This document shows, piece by piece, positions 43,085-51,549 of a DNA stretch of 64,000 nt. The notes below the pieces were generated by a model that made no database searches, was not told where the DNA came from, and was given only the letters and a program-made list of their open reading frames with translations. The stretch comes from JBBROS01 sp965260995 (lineage in GTDB: Bacteria; Pseudomonadota; Alphaproteobacteria; Acetobacterales; Acetobacteraceae). A program made the translations under genes and the position numbers. Where the stretch lies: contig CBDHCD010000003.1 of the NCBI GenBank assembly GCA_965260995.1, positions 1,984,001 through 2,048,000 of the forward strand. The letters run 5' to 3'. The stretch's first letter is position 1, and the number at the start of each line of letters is the position of its first letter.

Positions 43085-43984
43085 ATGGGCATGACCCTGC
43101 CGCTCGCCCTCGACCCCGACCTGCTGCGCGCCTTCGTGTTCATCGCCGAGGACGGCAGCTTCACCCGCGCCGCGCGGCGCGTCGGCCGCACGCAGTCGGC
43201 GGTGTCGATGCAGGTGCAGCGGCTCGAAGCCGTGCTCGGCCGGCGCCTGCTGTCCCGCGGCAAGGGCGGCGCGGTGCACCTGACCCCGCACGGCCAGTTC
43301 CTGCTGGTGCGCGCCCGCGAGATGCTGGCGTTGAACGACCAGATCTGGACCAGCTTCCACGAGCCGGCCGTGCACGGCACCATCCGGCTCGGCACCCCCG
43401 ACGACTACGCGATGCGCTACCTGCCCCAGATCCTGAAGCGCTTCGCCGAGGGGCACCCCTCCGTCCAGGTCGAGGTGCTGTGCCTGCCCAGCTCCCTGCT
43501 GGTGGAGCGGCTGCGGACCGGGGACCTGGACCTCACCCTCTGCTCCGACGGCCACGAGCCGCCCGGCTGGCCCGCCGTGCCGCTGTCGCGCGGGCCGCTC
43601 CACTGGGTCACGTCCGCCAGCCACGTCCCGCATCGCCAGGACCCGATGCCGATCGCCATCGCCATCGGCGACGACTGCACTTGGAGTCTCGCCGCCCGCC
43701 GCGCGCTGGAGGGTGCCGGTCGCGCCTACCGCGTCGCCTACTCCGCCGGCACCTTGATGGGCACGCTGGCCCCTGTGCTCGCCGGCCTGGCCGTCACCGT
43801 CTCCCCCAACGCCTGGCTGCCGGACGGCCTGCGCGCCGTCCGTCCCGACGAGGGCCTGCCGCCGCTCCCCGAGTACGGCATCCTGATGCTGCGCGGGGCC
43901 GACGCCCGCCAGCCGGTGACGGACGCCCTCGCCCGCTACATCGCCGACACGTTCAGCACCAGGGCGACTTCGCTCGCCGCCTGA
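43085..43984 (+). CDS. LysR-family transcriptional regulator
   Basis: The 299-residue protein has the LysR winged-helix: LDPDLLRAFVFIAEDGSFT, RAARRVGRTQSAVSMQVQRLE, then VLGRRLLSRGKGG. The substrate-binding domain starts at about residue 95 (TIRLGTPDDYAMRYLPQIL). It starts at 43085 (MGMTLPLAL), with an alternative ATG at 43091. LysR proteins commonly regulate the divergent gene, here the DUF1127 protein, an arrangement repeated in related genomes. The co-inducer is unknown. Confidence 0.92.
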   Translation: MGMTLPLALDPDLLRAFVFIAEDGSFTRAARRVGRTQSAVSMQVQRLEAVLGRRLLSRGKGGAVHLTPHGQFLLVRAREMLALNDQIWTSFHEPAVHGTIRLGTPDDYAMRYLPQILKRFAEGHPSVQVEVLCLPSSLLVERLRTGDLDLTLCSDGHEPPGWPAVPLSRGPLHWVTSASHVPHRQDPMPIAIAIGDDCTWSLAARRALEGAGRAYRVAYSAGTLMGTLAPVLAGLAVTVSPNAWLPDGLRAVRPDEGLPPLPEYGILMLRGADARQPVTDALARYIADTFSTRATSLAA

Positions 43985-43988
43985 TCCC

Positions 43989-44468
43989 CTACAGCCCCGC
44001 CAGCACGCTCTCCGCCTTGCTCACCTCGAAGTCGCCCGGCGACTCGATCGCGAGCGACGCCACCGTGCCGTCCTCCACCACCATCGCGTAGCGCTGGCTG
44101 CGGACGCCGAGGCCCCGCGCGGTCAGGTCCAGTTCCAGGCCCAGCGCCGACGTCAGCGCGTGCGCCCCGTCGGCCAGCATCGTCACGCGGCCATCGACGC
44201 CCTGGTCCCGCGCCCAGGCTCCCATCACGAACGCGTCGTTCACCGAGAGGCACACCACGGCGTCGACTCCCTTGGCCGAGAACGCCTCGATGTTCTCCAG
44301 GTAGCCCGGCAGGTGCCGCGCGCTGCACGTCGGCGTGAACGCGCCGGGGGTGGCGAACAGCACCACCTTCTTGCCTTTGAACACCTCGTCGGTCGTCACC
44401 TCCTTCGGACCGCCCGGCGTCGCGGACGTGAGCTTCATGCCCGGTATCTTGTCGCCGACCTTGATCAT
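43989..44468 (-). CDS. Peroxiredoxin, Prx5 type
   Basis: Thiol peroxidase reducing hydrogen peroxide and organic peroxides. The 159-residue protein begins MIKVGDKIPGMKL. The peroxidatic cysteine lies in FTPTCSARHLPGYL; VCLSVNDAFVMGAW and the DARGLG-type segment follow. The start at 44468 has GGAGG upstream. It ends five bases from the LysR stop, convergent with it, and is divergent from yqgE. Confidence 0.92.
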   Translation of the reverse strand: MIKVGDKIPGMKLTSATPGGPKEVTTDEVFKGKKVVLFATPGAFTPTCSARHLPGYLENIEAFSAKGVDAVVCLSVNDAFVMGAWARDQGVDGRVTMLADGAHALTSALGLELDLTARGLGVRSQRYAMVVEDGTVASLAIESPGDFEVSKAESVLAGL

Positions 44469-44596
44469 GGCTTCGCCTCCTTGCCACCCGGCGAACGTGG
44501 TAATGCCGGCCCGGTCCAAAGTCACGCGCCCCGCGCCCGTTGCCCGGCGCTCCGCCAAAGCTTGCCCTGCCGCCCCGGAACGCCAAGATACCTCCG

Positions 44597-45160
44597 ATGA
44601 TCGAGCCCGAATTCCTCACTGGCCACCTGCTCATCGCGATGCCTGCGATGGAGGACCCGCGCTTCACCCAGAGCGTGCTGCTGATCTGCGCCCACACCGA
44701 GGACGGCGCGATGGGCATCGTGCTCAACCGCCCGCTCGCCAAGCCGAGCTTCGAGGCCCTGTTGCAGCAGCTCGACGTCGAGCCGACCCCGCCCGCCCGC
44801 CGCATCCGCCTGTGCGAAGGCGGACCGGTCGATCACGGCCGCGGCTTCGTGCTCCACACCAGCGACTGGACCGGCGACGGCAGCCTCCAGGTTCGGGACG
44901 ACATCGCGCTCACCGCCAGCCTCGACGTGCTGCACGAGATCGCCCTCGGCCGCGGCCCGCGCCACGGGCTGCTGGCACTCGGCTACGCGAGCTGGGGGCC
45001 GGGCCAGCTCGACCAGGAGATCCAGGCCAACGTCTGGATGACCGCCCCCGCCGAGCACGAGGTGCTGTTTGACACCGACTACGAAACCAAGTGGAAGCGC
45101 GCCTTCGGCATCCTGCGCGTCCATCCCGCCTGGCTGTCAGGCGCCGCCGGCCACGCCTGA
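44597..45160 (+). CDS. yqgE: YqgE/AlgH family protein
   Basis: The 187-residue protein MIEPEFLTGHLLIAMPAMEDPRF has the typical N-terminus, followed by HTEDGAMGIVLNRPLAK, EGGPVDHGRGFVLHTSDW, and GYASWGPGQLDQEIQANVWM. It is in the UPF0301 family, structurally known but of unsettled function (AlgH was first seen near alginate regulators). The start at 44597 fits the conserved beginning. Its 3' end overlaps the convergent HAD gene by 24 bases. Confidence 0.92.
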   Translation: MIEPEFLTGHLLIAMPAMEDPRFTQSVLLICAHTEDGAMGIVLNRPLAKPSFEALLQQLDVEPTPPARRIRLCEGGPVDHGRGFVLHTSDWTGDGSLQVRDDIALTASLDVLHEIALGRGPRHGLLALGYASWGPGQLDQEIQANVWMTAPAEHEVLFDTDYETKWKRAFGILRVHPAWLSGAAGHA

Positions 45161-46042
45161 CGGCCCGCCCCAGACCTCGCCCGAAACCCCGCCCCAGACG
45201 AAGCGCGGCACCGTCGCCACCGGCGACAGCCCGGCCGCCCGCGCCTCGCTCTCGACCCGGCTCTCGTCTTCCGCCAGGTGGTCGCCGTGCAGCCCGCCCA
45301 GCACCCAGCACGAATCGACGCCCGCCGCCGCCGCCCCGGCGATGTCGGTCCTGAGCGCGTCGCCCACCGCCAGCACGCGCGCCTCGTCCACGCCCAGCAT
45401 CGCCAGCACCGGCCGGTAGATCAGCGGGTCGGGCTTGCCCAGGCTGCGCACGTCGCCGCCCATCGCGGCGTAGCGCTGCGCCAGCGTCCCGGCGCAGACC
45501 ACCCGCACCCCGCCGCGGATCACCTCGAGGTCCGGGTTGGCGCAGACCATCGGCAGGCCCCGCTCGGCGCAGGCCCGCAGCACCGGGTCGAACGCGGCCG
45601 GGTCGGTCTGGCTGGCCTGGTCGTCCGGCCCGGTGTTGAGCACGCAGGTCGCCCCCTCCGGCGTTGACAGCAGCTCGACGTCGAGGCCGGCGACCACGTT
45701 GCGGTCCCGCTCCGGCCCGAGGTGGAACACGGACCGCCCCAGCGCCGCCGACCACGCGTCCGGCCGGTCGCGCAGCAGCAGGTGGCTGGCCTCGCCGGAA
45801 GTCATCACGCCGTCGTAGACCTCGTCGCCGACCCCCATCCGCCGCAACTGCCGCCGGATCGAGTCGGCCCGCCGCGGCGCGTTCGACAGCAGCACGACGC
45901 GCTTGCCCGCCGCCCGCAGCCGCGACAGGCACTCGCCCGCCCCTTCGTACGGCCGCACCCCGTCGTGGATCACGCCCCAGAGATCGACGATCAGCCCGTC
46001 GTAGGCGGGCGCCAGCGGCGCGATCCCGTCAAGACGCCTCAT
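45137..46042 (-). CDS. HAD-superfamily class IIA hydrolase
   Basis: The 301-residue protein has motif I as IVDLWGVIHDG (nucleophile aspartate in VDLWGV), motif II as VLLSNAPRRADSIRRQLR, and motif III/IV in LGKPDPLIYRP and GDALRTDIAGA. It resembles the class IIA family that includes p-nitrophenylphosphatases (NagD, PgP) and the TIGR01459 group of alphaproteobacteria. Substrate unknown. Its ATG overlaps the pyrD TGA by four bases (46039-46042), so it is in an operon with pyrD. Confidence 0.85.
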   Translation of the reverse strand: MRRLDGIAPLAPAYDGLIVDLWGVIHDGVRPYEGAGECLSRLRAAGKRVVLLSNAPRRADSIRRQLRRMGVGDEVYDGVMTSGEASHLLLRDRPDAWSAALGRSVFHLGPERDRNVVAGLDVELLSTPEGATCVLNTGPDDQASQTDPAAFDPVLRACAERGLPMVCANPDLEVIRGGVRVVCAGTLAQRYAAMGGDVRSLGKPDPLIYRPVLAMLGVDEARVLAVGDALRTDIAGAAAAGVDSCWVLGGLHGDHLAEDESRVESEARAAGLSPVATVPRFVWGGVSGEVWGGPSGVAGGA

Positions 46043-47100
46043 TTCCCCGTCCTCACCAACGTTCCGACCGCCTGCGCCACGCTGGCGAACCCCTCCGCCC
46101 ACATCGCCGCCAGCAGCTCGCGCTTCAAGCGCGCCAGCAACGAGGGGCCGGCGTAAGCGAAGGCCGTGTAGAGCTGCACCAGTTGCGCCCCCGCCCGCAG
46201 TTTGGCCAGCACGTCCGCCCCGCTGCCCACGCCGCCGCAGCCCACCAGCATCAGCCGCCCGGCCGCCATCCGGTAGGCCCGCGCCAGCATGGCCGTGCTC
46301 GGCGCCAGCAGCGGCGGCCCGGACAGCCCGCCGCTCTCGGCGGCGAAGCCGGAGCGCAGCGTGCCGGGCCGGGCGAGCGTGGTGTTGGCGACGATCAGGC
46401 CATCCACTCCGCACGCCGCCGCCGTCTCGATCACCGCCTCCAGCCCGGCCTCAGACAGGTCCGGCGCGACCTTCACGAGCAGCGGCGGCCGCGCCGGCAC
46501 CTGGTCCCGCACCGCGCCCAGGATGGCCCGCAGCCGCGCCTCCCCTTGCAGGTCGCGCAGCCCGGGGGTGTTCGGCGAGCTGACGTTGATCACCACGTAA
46601 TCGGCGTGGGGCGCGACGGCGGCGACCAGCAACGGGTAGTCGCGCTCCGGGTCCGCGCCGTCCTTGTTGACGCCGACGTTGGCCCCGACCGGCGTCGCCC
46701 GCCGCCGCGGCAGGGCGGCCAGCCGGGCGACGTAGGCGTCGATCCCGCGGTTGTTCATGCCGTAGCGGTTGATCACCGCCCGGTCGCCCTCCAGCCGGAA
46801 CACCCGCGGCCTCGGGTTGCCCGGCTGCGCCCGCGGCGTCACCGATCCGGTCTCGATGAAGCCGAACCCGAGCCGCGACAGCCCGCGCACCGCCACCGCG
46901 TCCTTGTCGAACCCGGCCGCCAGCCCGATCGGGTTGCGGAAGCGCAGCCCCATCGCCTCGGTCACCAAGGCCGGGTCGTCCGCCCCGCGCTCCTGGCCGG
47001 CCAGCCCGAGCCGCACCGACAGCACGGCCAATCGGTGCGCCCGCTCGGCGTCGAGCCGGCGCAGCAGCGGGGTGGCGGCGGTGGCGATCGCGGTCATCAT
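46039..47100 (-). CDS. pyrD: Dihydroorotate dehydrogenase (quinone, class 2)
   Basis: FMN enzyme oxidising dihydroorotate in the membrane with quinone as acceptor. The 353-residue protein has FRNPIGLAAGFDKDAVAV near residue 70, the IETGSVTPRAQPGNP segment, NRYGMNNRGID, the catalytic serine region INVSSPNTPGLRDLQ, and KVAPDLSE. GCGGVGSGADVL binds FMN phosphate. Residues 1-30 form the amphipathic membrane-attaching helices typical of class 2. The start MMTAIATA at 47100 follows AGGAA; a later ATG at 47097 is possible. It overlaps the HAD hydrolase gene by four bases. Confidence 0.95.
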   Translation of the reverse strand: MMTAIATAATPLLRRLDAERAHRLAVLSVRLGLAGQERGADDPALVTEAMGLRFRNPIGLAAGFDKDAVAVRGLSRLGFGFIETGSVTPRAQPGNPRPRVFRLEGDRAVINRYGMNNRGIDAYVARLAALPRRRATPVGANVGVNKDGADPERDYPLLVAAVAPHADYVVINVSSPNTPGLRDLQGEARLRAILGAVRDQVPARPPLLVKVAPDLSEAGLEAVIETAAACGVDGLIVANTTLARPGTLRSGFAAESGGLSGPPLLAPSTAMLARAYRMAAGRLMLVGCGGVGSGADVLAKLRAGAQLVQLYTAFAYAGPSLLARLKRELLAAMWAEGFASVAQAVGTLVRTGK

Positions 47101-47210
47101 GGACGGGTTCCTGCCCGATCCCCCGCCCCTTGGGAAGGCCGCCGTCCACACGCCTGCCCCGACCCGGCCTCGCTTGAGAAACCCGGTCCCGCCCCTTATA
47201 CCTCCCGCCG

Positions 47211-47432
47211 ATGTGGAGCGAGCCTTACCTTGAAACCTGCTGCCGCGCGGCGCTGCACCGCCTGTCGCTGACCGCCGATGACGGCCGCCCCGGCGCGTTG
47301 AAGGACGGGCCTTGCCTGGAGCGGCTGACGGGCATGGGCCTCGCCGCCCCGCGCGCCGACGGCCGCTACGCCATGACAGCGGCCGGCCGCGCCCGCCACG
47401 CGAGCGAGATCCTGCGCGGCAAGGCCGCCTGA
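47211..47432 (+). CDS. Small protein of unknown function
   Basis: The 73-residue protein MWSEPYLETCCRAALHRLSL has RPGALKDGPCLERLTGMGLA and RYAMTAAGRARHASEILRG. The latter resembles a winged-helix domain fragment (MTAAGRARHA). No known family. It ends 12 bases from the convergent gene at 47444. The ATG at 47211 is the first good start after a GC-rich leader. Confidence 0.6.
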   Translation: MWSEPYLETCCRAALHRLSLTADDGRPGALKDGPCLERLTGMGLAAPRADGRYAMTAAGRARHASEILRGKAA

Positions 47433-47443
47433 CCTCGAAGCGC

Positions 47444-47815
47444 TCAGTCCCGCGGCGGCGGGCCTGCCACGATCCCGCGCCGGCGCAGCGGAAACTCGAG
47501 CCGCCGCAGCGCCTCCGTCCACAGCCGCCAGTCGCACCGCTCCATCGCCCGCCGCGGATCCGGCGCGCGCCCGCGGCGGCCGTAGAGGCGCAGGATCCGC
47601 GCGTGCAGCAGGTCGACCCGACGCCGGCGGTAAAGCTCGTCGAGGCATTTCACCACGTCCTCGGGCCGGCACGGCCCCGGCGGCGGCCCCGGCATCGGCC
47701 CCAGCATCGGCCCCGGCATCGGCATCGGCCTCCCGGGATTCCGCCGGGCCTCGATGGTGGCGACGGTCCAGAACCAGGCGGCTTCGGCCGAGGCGAACGG
47801 GACGGGAGCTTGCAT
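47444..47815 (-). CDS. Conserved alphaproteobacterial protein of unknown function
   Basis: The 123-residue protein starts at ATG 47815. It contains ASAEAAWFWTVATIEARRN, then a proline/glycine/methionine linker (PMPMPGPMLGPMPGPPPG), then CRPEDVVKCLDELYRRRRVDLLHARILRLYGRRG and CDWRLWTEALRRLEFPLR. The positively charged helix and C-terminus are conserved in relatives I can recall, without a function. It is divergent from the S24 repressor gene, with about 100 bases of AT-rich spacer, and is the likely target of that repressor. Confidence 0.68.
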   Translation of the reverse strand: MQAPVPFASAEAAWFWTVATIEARRNPGRPMPMPGPMLGPMPGPPPGPCRPEDVVKCLDELYRRRRVDLLHARILRLYGRRGRAPDPRRAMERCDWRLWTEALRRLEFPLRRRGIVAGPPPRD

Positions 47816-47830
47816 CCGCTGAGCAGAACA

Positions 47831-47859
47831 TTTTCCTATATGCACCGCAACAAGGAAAA
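47831..47859. promoter_or_regulatory. Inverted repeat in the divergent promoter region
   Basis: TTTTCCT at 47831-47837 and AGGAAAA at 47853-47859, separated by 15 bases. It lies between the 123-residue gene and the S24 repressor gene, in a short AT-rich spacer. It may be an operator or part of the promoter. Confidence 0.45.
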
Positions 47860-47875
47860 AGATCGCATTTTTGAG

Positions 47876-47901
47876 TTGCCAAGGCGGTAATTCCTAGGCA
47901 A
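47876..47901. promoter_or_regulatory. Operator-like dyad upstream of the S24 repressor gene
   Basis: TTGCCAAGG at 47876-47884 and CCTAGGCAA at 47893-47901 match in eight of nine positions and are separated by eight bases. The second arm ends 12 bases before the S24 repressor ATG. This spacing fits a dimer of the repressor itself, giving autoregulation and control of the divergent gene. No experimental link. Confidence 0.6.
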
Positions 47902-47913
47902 TGTGAGAAAACC

Positions 47914-48552
47914 ATGAAACACGACGAGATCTGGCGCGCCCTCGACACGCTGGCCGCCGAATACGGCCTGTCCGCCTCCGGGCTGGCCAAGCGATCGGGG
48001 CTCGACCCCACCACCTTCAACCCCAGCAAGCGCCGCATGCCGGACGGCCGCGCCCGCTGGCCCAGCACCGAGAGCGTCGCCAAGGTGCTGAGCGCCACCG
48101 GGGCCAGCCTCGAGCAGTTCACCGCCCTCGTCACCGGCGCCCGCCCGGCCACCGCCGCCCGCCCGCCGCGCCGCATCCCGCTGATCGGCTTCGCCCAGGC
48201 CGGCGGCGACGGCTTCTTCGACGACGCCGGCTTCCCGGTCGGCGTCGGCTGGGACGAGATGAGCCTGCCCGAGATCGGCGACCCGAACGCCTACGGCCTC
48301 GAGATCGCCGGCGACAGCATGGAGCCGGTGCTGCGCGACGGCGACACCGTGGTCGTGTCCCCGGCCGCCCCGGTCCGCCGCGGCGACCGCGTGGTCGCCC
48401 GCACCCTCGCCGGCGAGGTCATGGCCAAGCAGCTCGCCCGGCGCTCGGCCAAGCGGATCGAGCTGAAAAGCCTCAACCCGGCCCACCGTGACCGGATGTT
48501 CGACCTGTCCGAGGTCGCCTGGGTCCACCGCATCATCTGGTCGAGCCAGTAA
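47914..48552 (+). CDS. S24-family autoproteolytic repressor (LexA/CI-like)
   Basis: The 212-residue protein has an N-terminal helix-turn-helix domain (SGLAKRSGLDPTTFNPSKR, residues 22-40) and a C-terminal S24 peptidase domain. The cleavage site is probably A96-G97 in IGFAQAGGDG. The catalytic serine is S135 in AGDSMEPVLRDGD and the lysine K172 in EVMAKQLARR. Such proteins cleave themselves when RecA is activated or under stress, releasing their targets. It is a chromosomal member common in alphaproteobacteria and distinct from LexA. It is divergent from the 123-residue gene and preceded by two inverted repeats. Confidence 0.88.
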   Translation: MKHDEIWRALDTLAAEYGLSASGLAKRSGLDPTTFNPSKRRMPDGRARWPSTESVAKVLSATGASLEQFTALVTGARPATAARPPRRIPLIGFAQAGGDGFFDDAGFPVGVGWDEMSLPEIGDPNAYGLEIAGDSMEPVLRDGDTVVVSPAAPVRRGDRVVARTLAGEVMAKQLARRSAKRIELKSLNPAHRDRMFDLSEVAWVHRIIWSSQ

Positions 48553-48565
48553 CCACGCCCACCCG

Positions 48566-49522
48566 TCACGCCAGCACGTCGTCGAGCAGCCGCTCCACCG
48601 CCGCCGGGTCGGACCAGGCGAGATGGACGCCCACCGCCCGCACCCGCGACCGCCACGGCTGCGGCACCCGCGCCGCGTCCTTGGGCGTCGTCACCGGCTC
48701 CGCGCCCAGTTGCGCCGCCCGCGCCAGCACCGCGCGCAGCTCGCCGTCGCGGAAGCGGTGGTGGTCGGGGAAGTCGATCGTGCCCGCGACGATGGCCCCG
48801 GCCTGCGCCAGGGTGGCGTGGAACTTGGCCGGCCGCGCGATGCCGGCGAAGGCCAGCACCTTCTGGCCGTGCAGCGGCTGGTCCGGCACCAGCCAGGCGT
48901 TCAGCACCGGCAGGCCGGGCGGCAGCAGCGCCCGCGCCCCGCGCTGGTCCATCCCGATCATCACCGCCGCCCGGCAGCGCGCCGCCGCCGCCGCCACCGG
49001 CTCGCGCAACGGCCCCGCCGGCATCACCTGATTGTTGCCGAATCCCGCCGCGCCGTCGATCACCAGCAGCGCCGCGTCCTGCGCCAGCCCGGCGTTCTGC
49101 AGCCCGTCGTCCATTAACAGCGCCTGCGCCCCGGCCGCCACCGCCGCGCGGGCGGAGGCGGCGCGGTCCGCGCCCACCCAGGTCGGCGCGACCGCGGCCA
49201 GCAGCAGCGGCTCGTCGCCCACCAACTCCGCCGTGTGCGCGCCGGGATCGACCCGCAACGGCCCGCGCGCCTGCCCACCGTAGCCCCGGCTGAGGCAGTG
49301 GACCGCCACGCCCCGTTCCCGCAGCCGGGCCGCGAGGTCGAGCGCCAGCGTCGTCTTGCCCGCGCCGCCGACGCTCGCGTTGCCGCAGCACAGCACGGGG
49401 ATCGGCGCTCGCCACCCTGCGGTCGCCACCCGCCGCGCCGTCAGCCGCGCCGTCATCCGGCCGAGCGGCGACAGCGCCCAGGCCGTCCACCCGTTCTGCT
49501 GCCAGAACCCGGGCGGGATCAT
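48566..49522 (-). CDS. lpxK: Tetraacyldisaccharide 4'-kinase
   Basis: Phosphorylates the 4' position of the lipid A precursor at the inner membrane. The 318-residue protein begins MIPPGFWQQNGWTAWALSPLG. The Walker A loop is GNASVGGAGKTTLALDLAARL, followed by LSRGYGG and a D-D-G-L-Q-N in LLMDDGLQN. The start at 49522 overlaps the waaA TGA by four bases. Last gene of a waaA-lpxK pair and of the lipid A/Kdo cluster. Confidence 0.93.
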   Translation of the reverse strand: MIPPGFWQQNGWTAWALSPLGRMTARLTARRVATAGWRAPIPVLCCGNASVGGAGKTTLALDLAARLRERGVAVHCLSRGYGGQARGPLRVDPGAHTAELVGDEPLLLAAVAPTWVGADRAASARAAVAAGAQALLMDDGLQNAGLAQDAALLVIDGAAGFGNNQVMPAGPLREPVAAAAARCRAAVMIGMDQRGARALLPPGLPVLNAWLVPDQPLHGQKVLAFAGIARPAKFHATLAQAGAIVAGTIDFPDHHRFRDGELRAVLARAAQLGAEPVTTPKDAARVPQPWRSRVRAVGVHLAWSDPAAVERLLDDVLA

Positions 49523-50781
49523 CGCGGCAACAGCGACAGGATGGCGTCGGCCACCCGCCCGGGCAGCCCTTCCTCGCCGCCCGCCGCCCGCCGCGCCGCC
49601 TCGCCCGCCGCCGCGCGCCGCGCCGGGTCGTCCAGCATGGCGCCGACCCAGGCCGCCAGTGACCCGGCGTCGGTCACGGTCCGCAGCCCGCCCGCGTCCC
49701 GCAGCCGCCGCACCGCGTCGGCGAAATTGGCCGTGTGCGGCCCCATCGCCACCGCGCAGCCGAGCCGCGCCGGCTCCAGCGGGTTCTGCCCGCCCCGCCC
49801 CGCCAGGCTGCGCCCGACGAACGCCACCGGGGCCAGCCGATACAGCAGACCCAGCTCGCCGAGCGTGTCCGCGATCCAGATCCCGCCCGCCGGCGGGTCC
49901 TCGCCCGCGCCCCGCCGCGCCGCCCGCAACGCCGCCGCCAGCGCCGGCCCCCGCTCCGGGTGCCGGGGCGCGATGATCGTCAGCAGGCCGGGCCGGGTCG
50001 CCGCCAGGGTCCGGTGCGCCGCCGCCGCCGCGTCCTCCTCGCCGGGATGGGTGCTGGCCGCCAGCCACACCGGCCGGGTCCCGACCAGCCGGCGCAGGCG
50101 TCCCAATTCCTCCGGGTCGGCCGGCAGCGGCGCGGCCGCCAGCTTCAGGTTGCCGGCCGGGTCGAGCCGGGCCGCGCCCAACGCGCGCAGCCGCTCGCCG
50201 TCCGCCTCCGATTGCGGGTGGACGCGCTGGAACGCCCCGATCACCTCCCGCGCGAAGCCGGGGGCGCGCCGCCACCCCCGCAGGCTCTTGGCCGACATGC
50301 GGCCGTTGACCAGCATCATCGGCACGCCGCGCGCCCGGCAGGCCGCCAGCAGGTTGGGCCACAGCTCGCTTTCCACGAACGCCGCCGCGTCCGGCCGCCA
50401 GTGATCGAGGAACCGCGCCGCCCACCGCGGCACGTCCAGCGGCACGAAGCGGTGCAGCACGCGCCCGGCCCCGAATGCCGGCAGGCGGTCGCGCAGCAGC
50501 GACGCCGAGGTCACGGTCCCGGTTGTCATCAGCACAGAAACATCGGGCGTCCGCACCAAGCTGGCAAGCACCGGCAGCACCGACTGGCACTCTCCGACGC
50601 TGGCCGCGTGCATCCAAACCAGGCGGCCGGGCGGGCGCGGCGTCGCGTCGATGCCTTCCCGTTCCGGCAACCGGGCCGCCAGCTCCTTGCCGAGCCGCAC
50701 CCGGTGCCGGAGCATCGGCCGCAGCAAGGGCGCGGCCAGCGTCGCCGCCCCGGACCAGACCCCGGCCGCTAGGCCCGGCAC
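49519..50781 (-). CDS. waaA: Kdo transferase (3-deoxy-D-manno-octulosonate transferase)
   Basis: Adds Kdo residues to lipid A. The 420-residue protein has WMHAASVGECQSV, TTGTVTSASLLRDRLP, HRFVPLDVPRW, FVESELWPNLLAACRARG, VNGRMSAKSLRG, and VGRSLAGRGGQNPLEPA, the full WaaA set. A short hydrophobic N-terminus anchors it to the inner membrane. The start is GTG at 50781, with a 13-base overlap into the 3' end of the DUF374 acyltransferase gene. It overlaps lpxK by four bases (ATGA). Confidence 0.94.
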   Translation of the reverse strand: MPGLAAGVWSGAATLAAPLLRPMLRHRVRLGKELAARLPEREGIDATPRPPGRLVWMHAASVGECQSVLPVLASLVRTPDVSVLMTTGTVTSASLLRDRLPAFGAGRVLHRFVPLDVPRWAARFLDHWRPDAAAFVESELWPNLLAACRARGVPMMLVNGRMSAKSLRGWRRAPGFAREVIGAFQRVHPQSEADGERLRALGAARLDPAGNLKLAAAPLPADPEELGRLRRLVGTRPVWLAASTHPGEEDAAAAAHRTLAATRPGLLTIIAPRHPERGPALAAALRAARRGAGEDPPAGGIWIADTLGELGLLYRLAPVAFVGRSLAGRGGQNPLEPARLGCAVAMGPHTANFADAVRRLRDAGGLRTVTDAGSLAAWVGAMLDDPARRAAAGEAARRAAGGEEGLPGRVADAILSLLPR

Positions 50782-51467
50782 GCCGCGTCGGCCCGGTCGG
50801 CGGCCTCGCTCAGCGCCGCCTCGATGCCGGGCAGGCTATCGGCCCAGTTGTCGCGCGGCACCAGGATCGGGTCGCCGCACACCAGCACCCCGCGGCCGAA
50901 CGGCAGCGGCAGCACCATGCCGTCCCAGGTCGGCAGCCGCCGCGCTCGCGTCGATTGCGCCGCGCACGGCAGCACCGGCACGGCGGCCAACGCCGCGAGC
51001 TGCGCCACCCCCCGCGCCACCTGCCGCGGCGGCCCGCGCGGCCCGTCCGGCGTGATCACCACCTGGTCGCCGGCCGCCAGCACCGCGAGCAAGGCGCGCA
51101 ACCCGGCCGCGCCGCCCTTCTGCTCGCCCCGTTTGGCGGTCGAGCCGTGGACCAGGTCGAGGCCGAACCCGCGCATCACGCCGCCGATCAACCGGCCGTC
51201 CTGGTGGCGGCTGACCAGCACGTGCATCCGGCCCCGCGCCACCCCGTCCCGCGCCCGCGCGTCCAGCGCCAGCGTCCATAGCGCCGGCATCAGCGGCAGC
51301 CGCTCGTGCCAGAAGGCGAACACCGCCGGCGTCGCGTGCAGGTGGCGGCCGATCTGCTCGCGCCCGAGCAAGGTCCACCGCGTCGTGCGCAACGCGAACC
51401 GCAGGTAAGCGCCGAGGGCGCGGACGCCCAAGGCCAACGTGTTCGGGTGGCGGAAAACGCGTTTCAT
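50769..51467 (-). CDS. DUF374 lysophospholipid acyltransferase-like protein
   Basis: The 232-residue protein MKRVFRHPNTLALGVRALG has the DUF374 pattern: FAFWHERLPLMP, VSRHQDGRLIGGVMRGFG, GSTAKRGEQKGGAAGLRALL, and ITPDGPRGPPRQV. The family is related to LpxL/PlsC acyltransferases, though the usual HxxxxD is replaced by the SRHQDG string. It sits in an operon with waaA and lpxK, consistent with a role in lipid A modification. Substrate is unknown. Confidence 0.85.
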   Translation of the reverse strand: MKRVFRHPNTLALGVRALGAYLRFALRTTRWTLLGREQIGRHLHATPAVFAFWHERLPLMPALWTLALDARARDGVARGRMHVLVSRHQDGRLIGGVMRGFGLDLVHGSTAKRGEQKGGAAGLRALLAVLAAGDQVVITPDGPRGPPRQVARGVAQLAALAAVPVLPCAAQSTRARRLPTWDGMVLPLPFGRGVLVCGDPILVPRDNWADSLPGIEAALSEAADRADAACRA

Positions 51468-51549
51468 GTCCGCCGGGCGGCGCTCGTCTCAGGGTCTTGC
51501 GGAACCGTGCGTCGGCGGCGTGGCGGGCCGCCGACGCACGGCGCTTCGG

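Noticed and set aside
47914..48552. The S24 protein as a prophage repressor
   Set aside because: No phage structural, integrase or lysis genes are around; similar chromosomal regulators occur widely in alphaproteobacteria.
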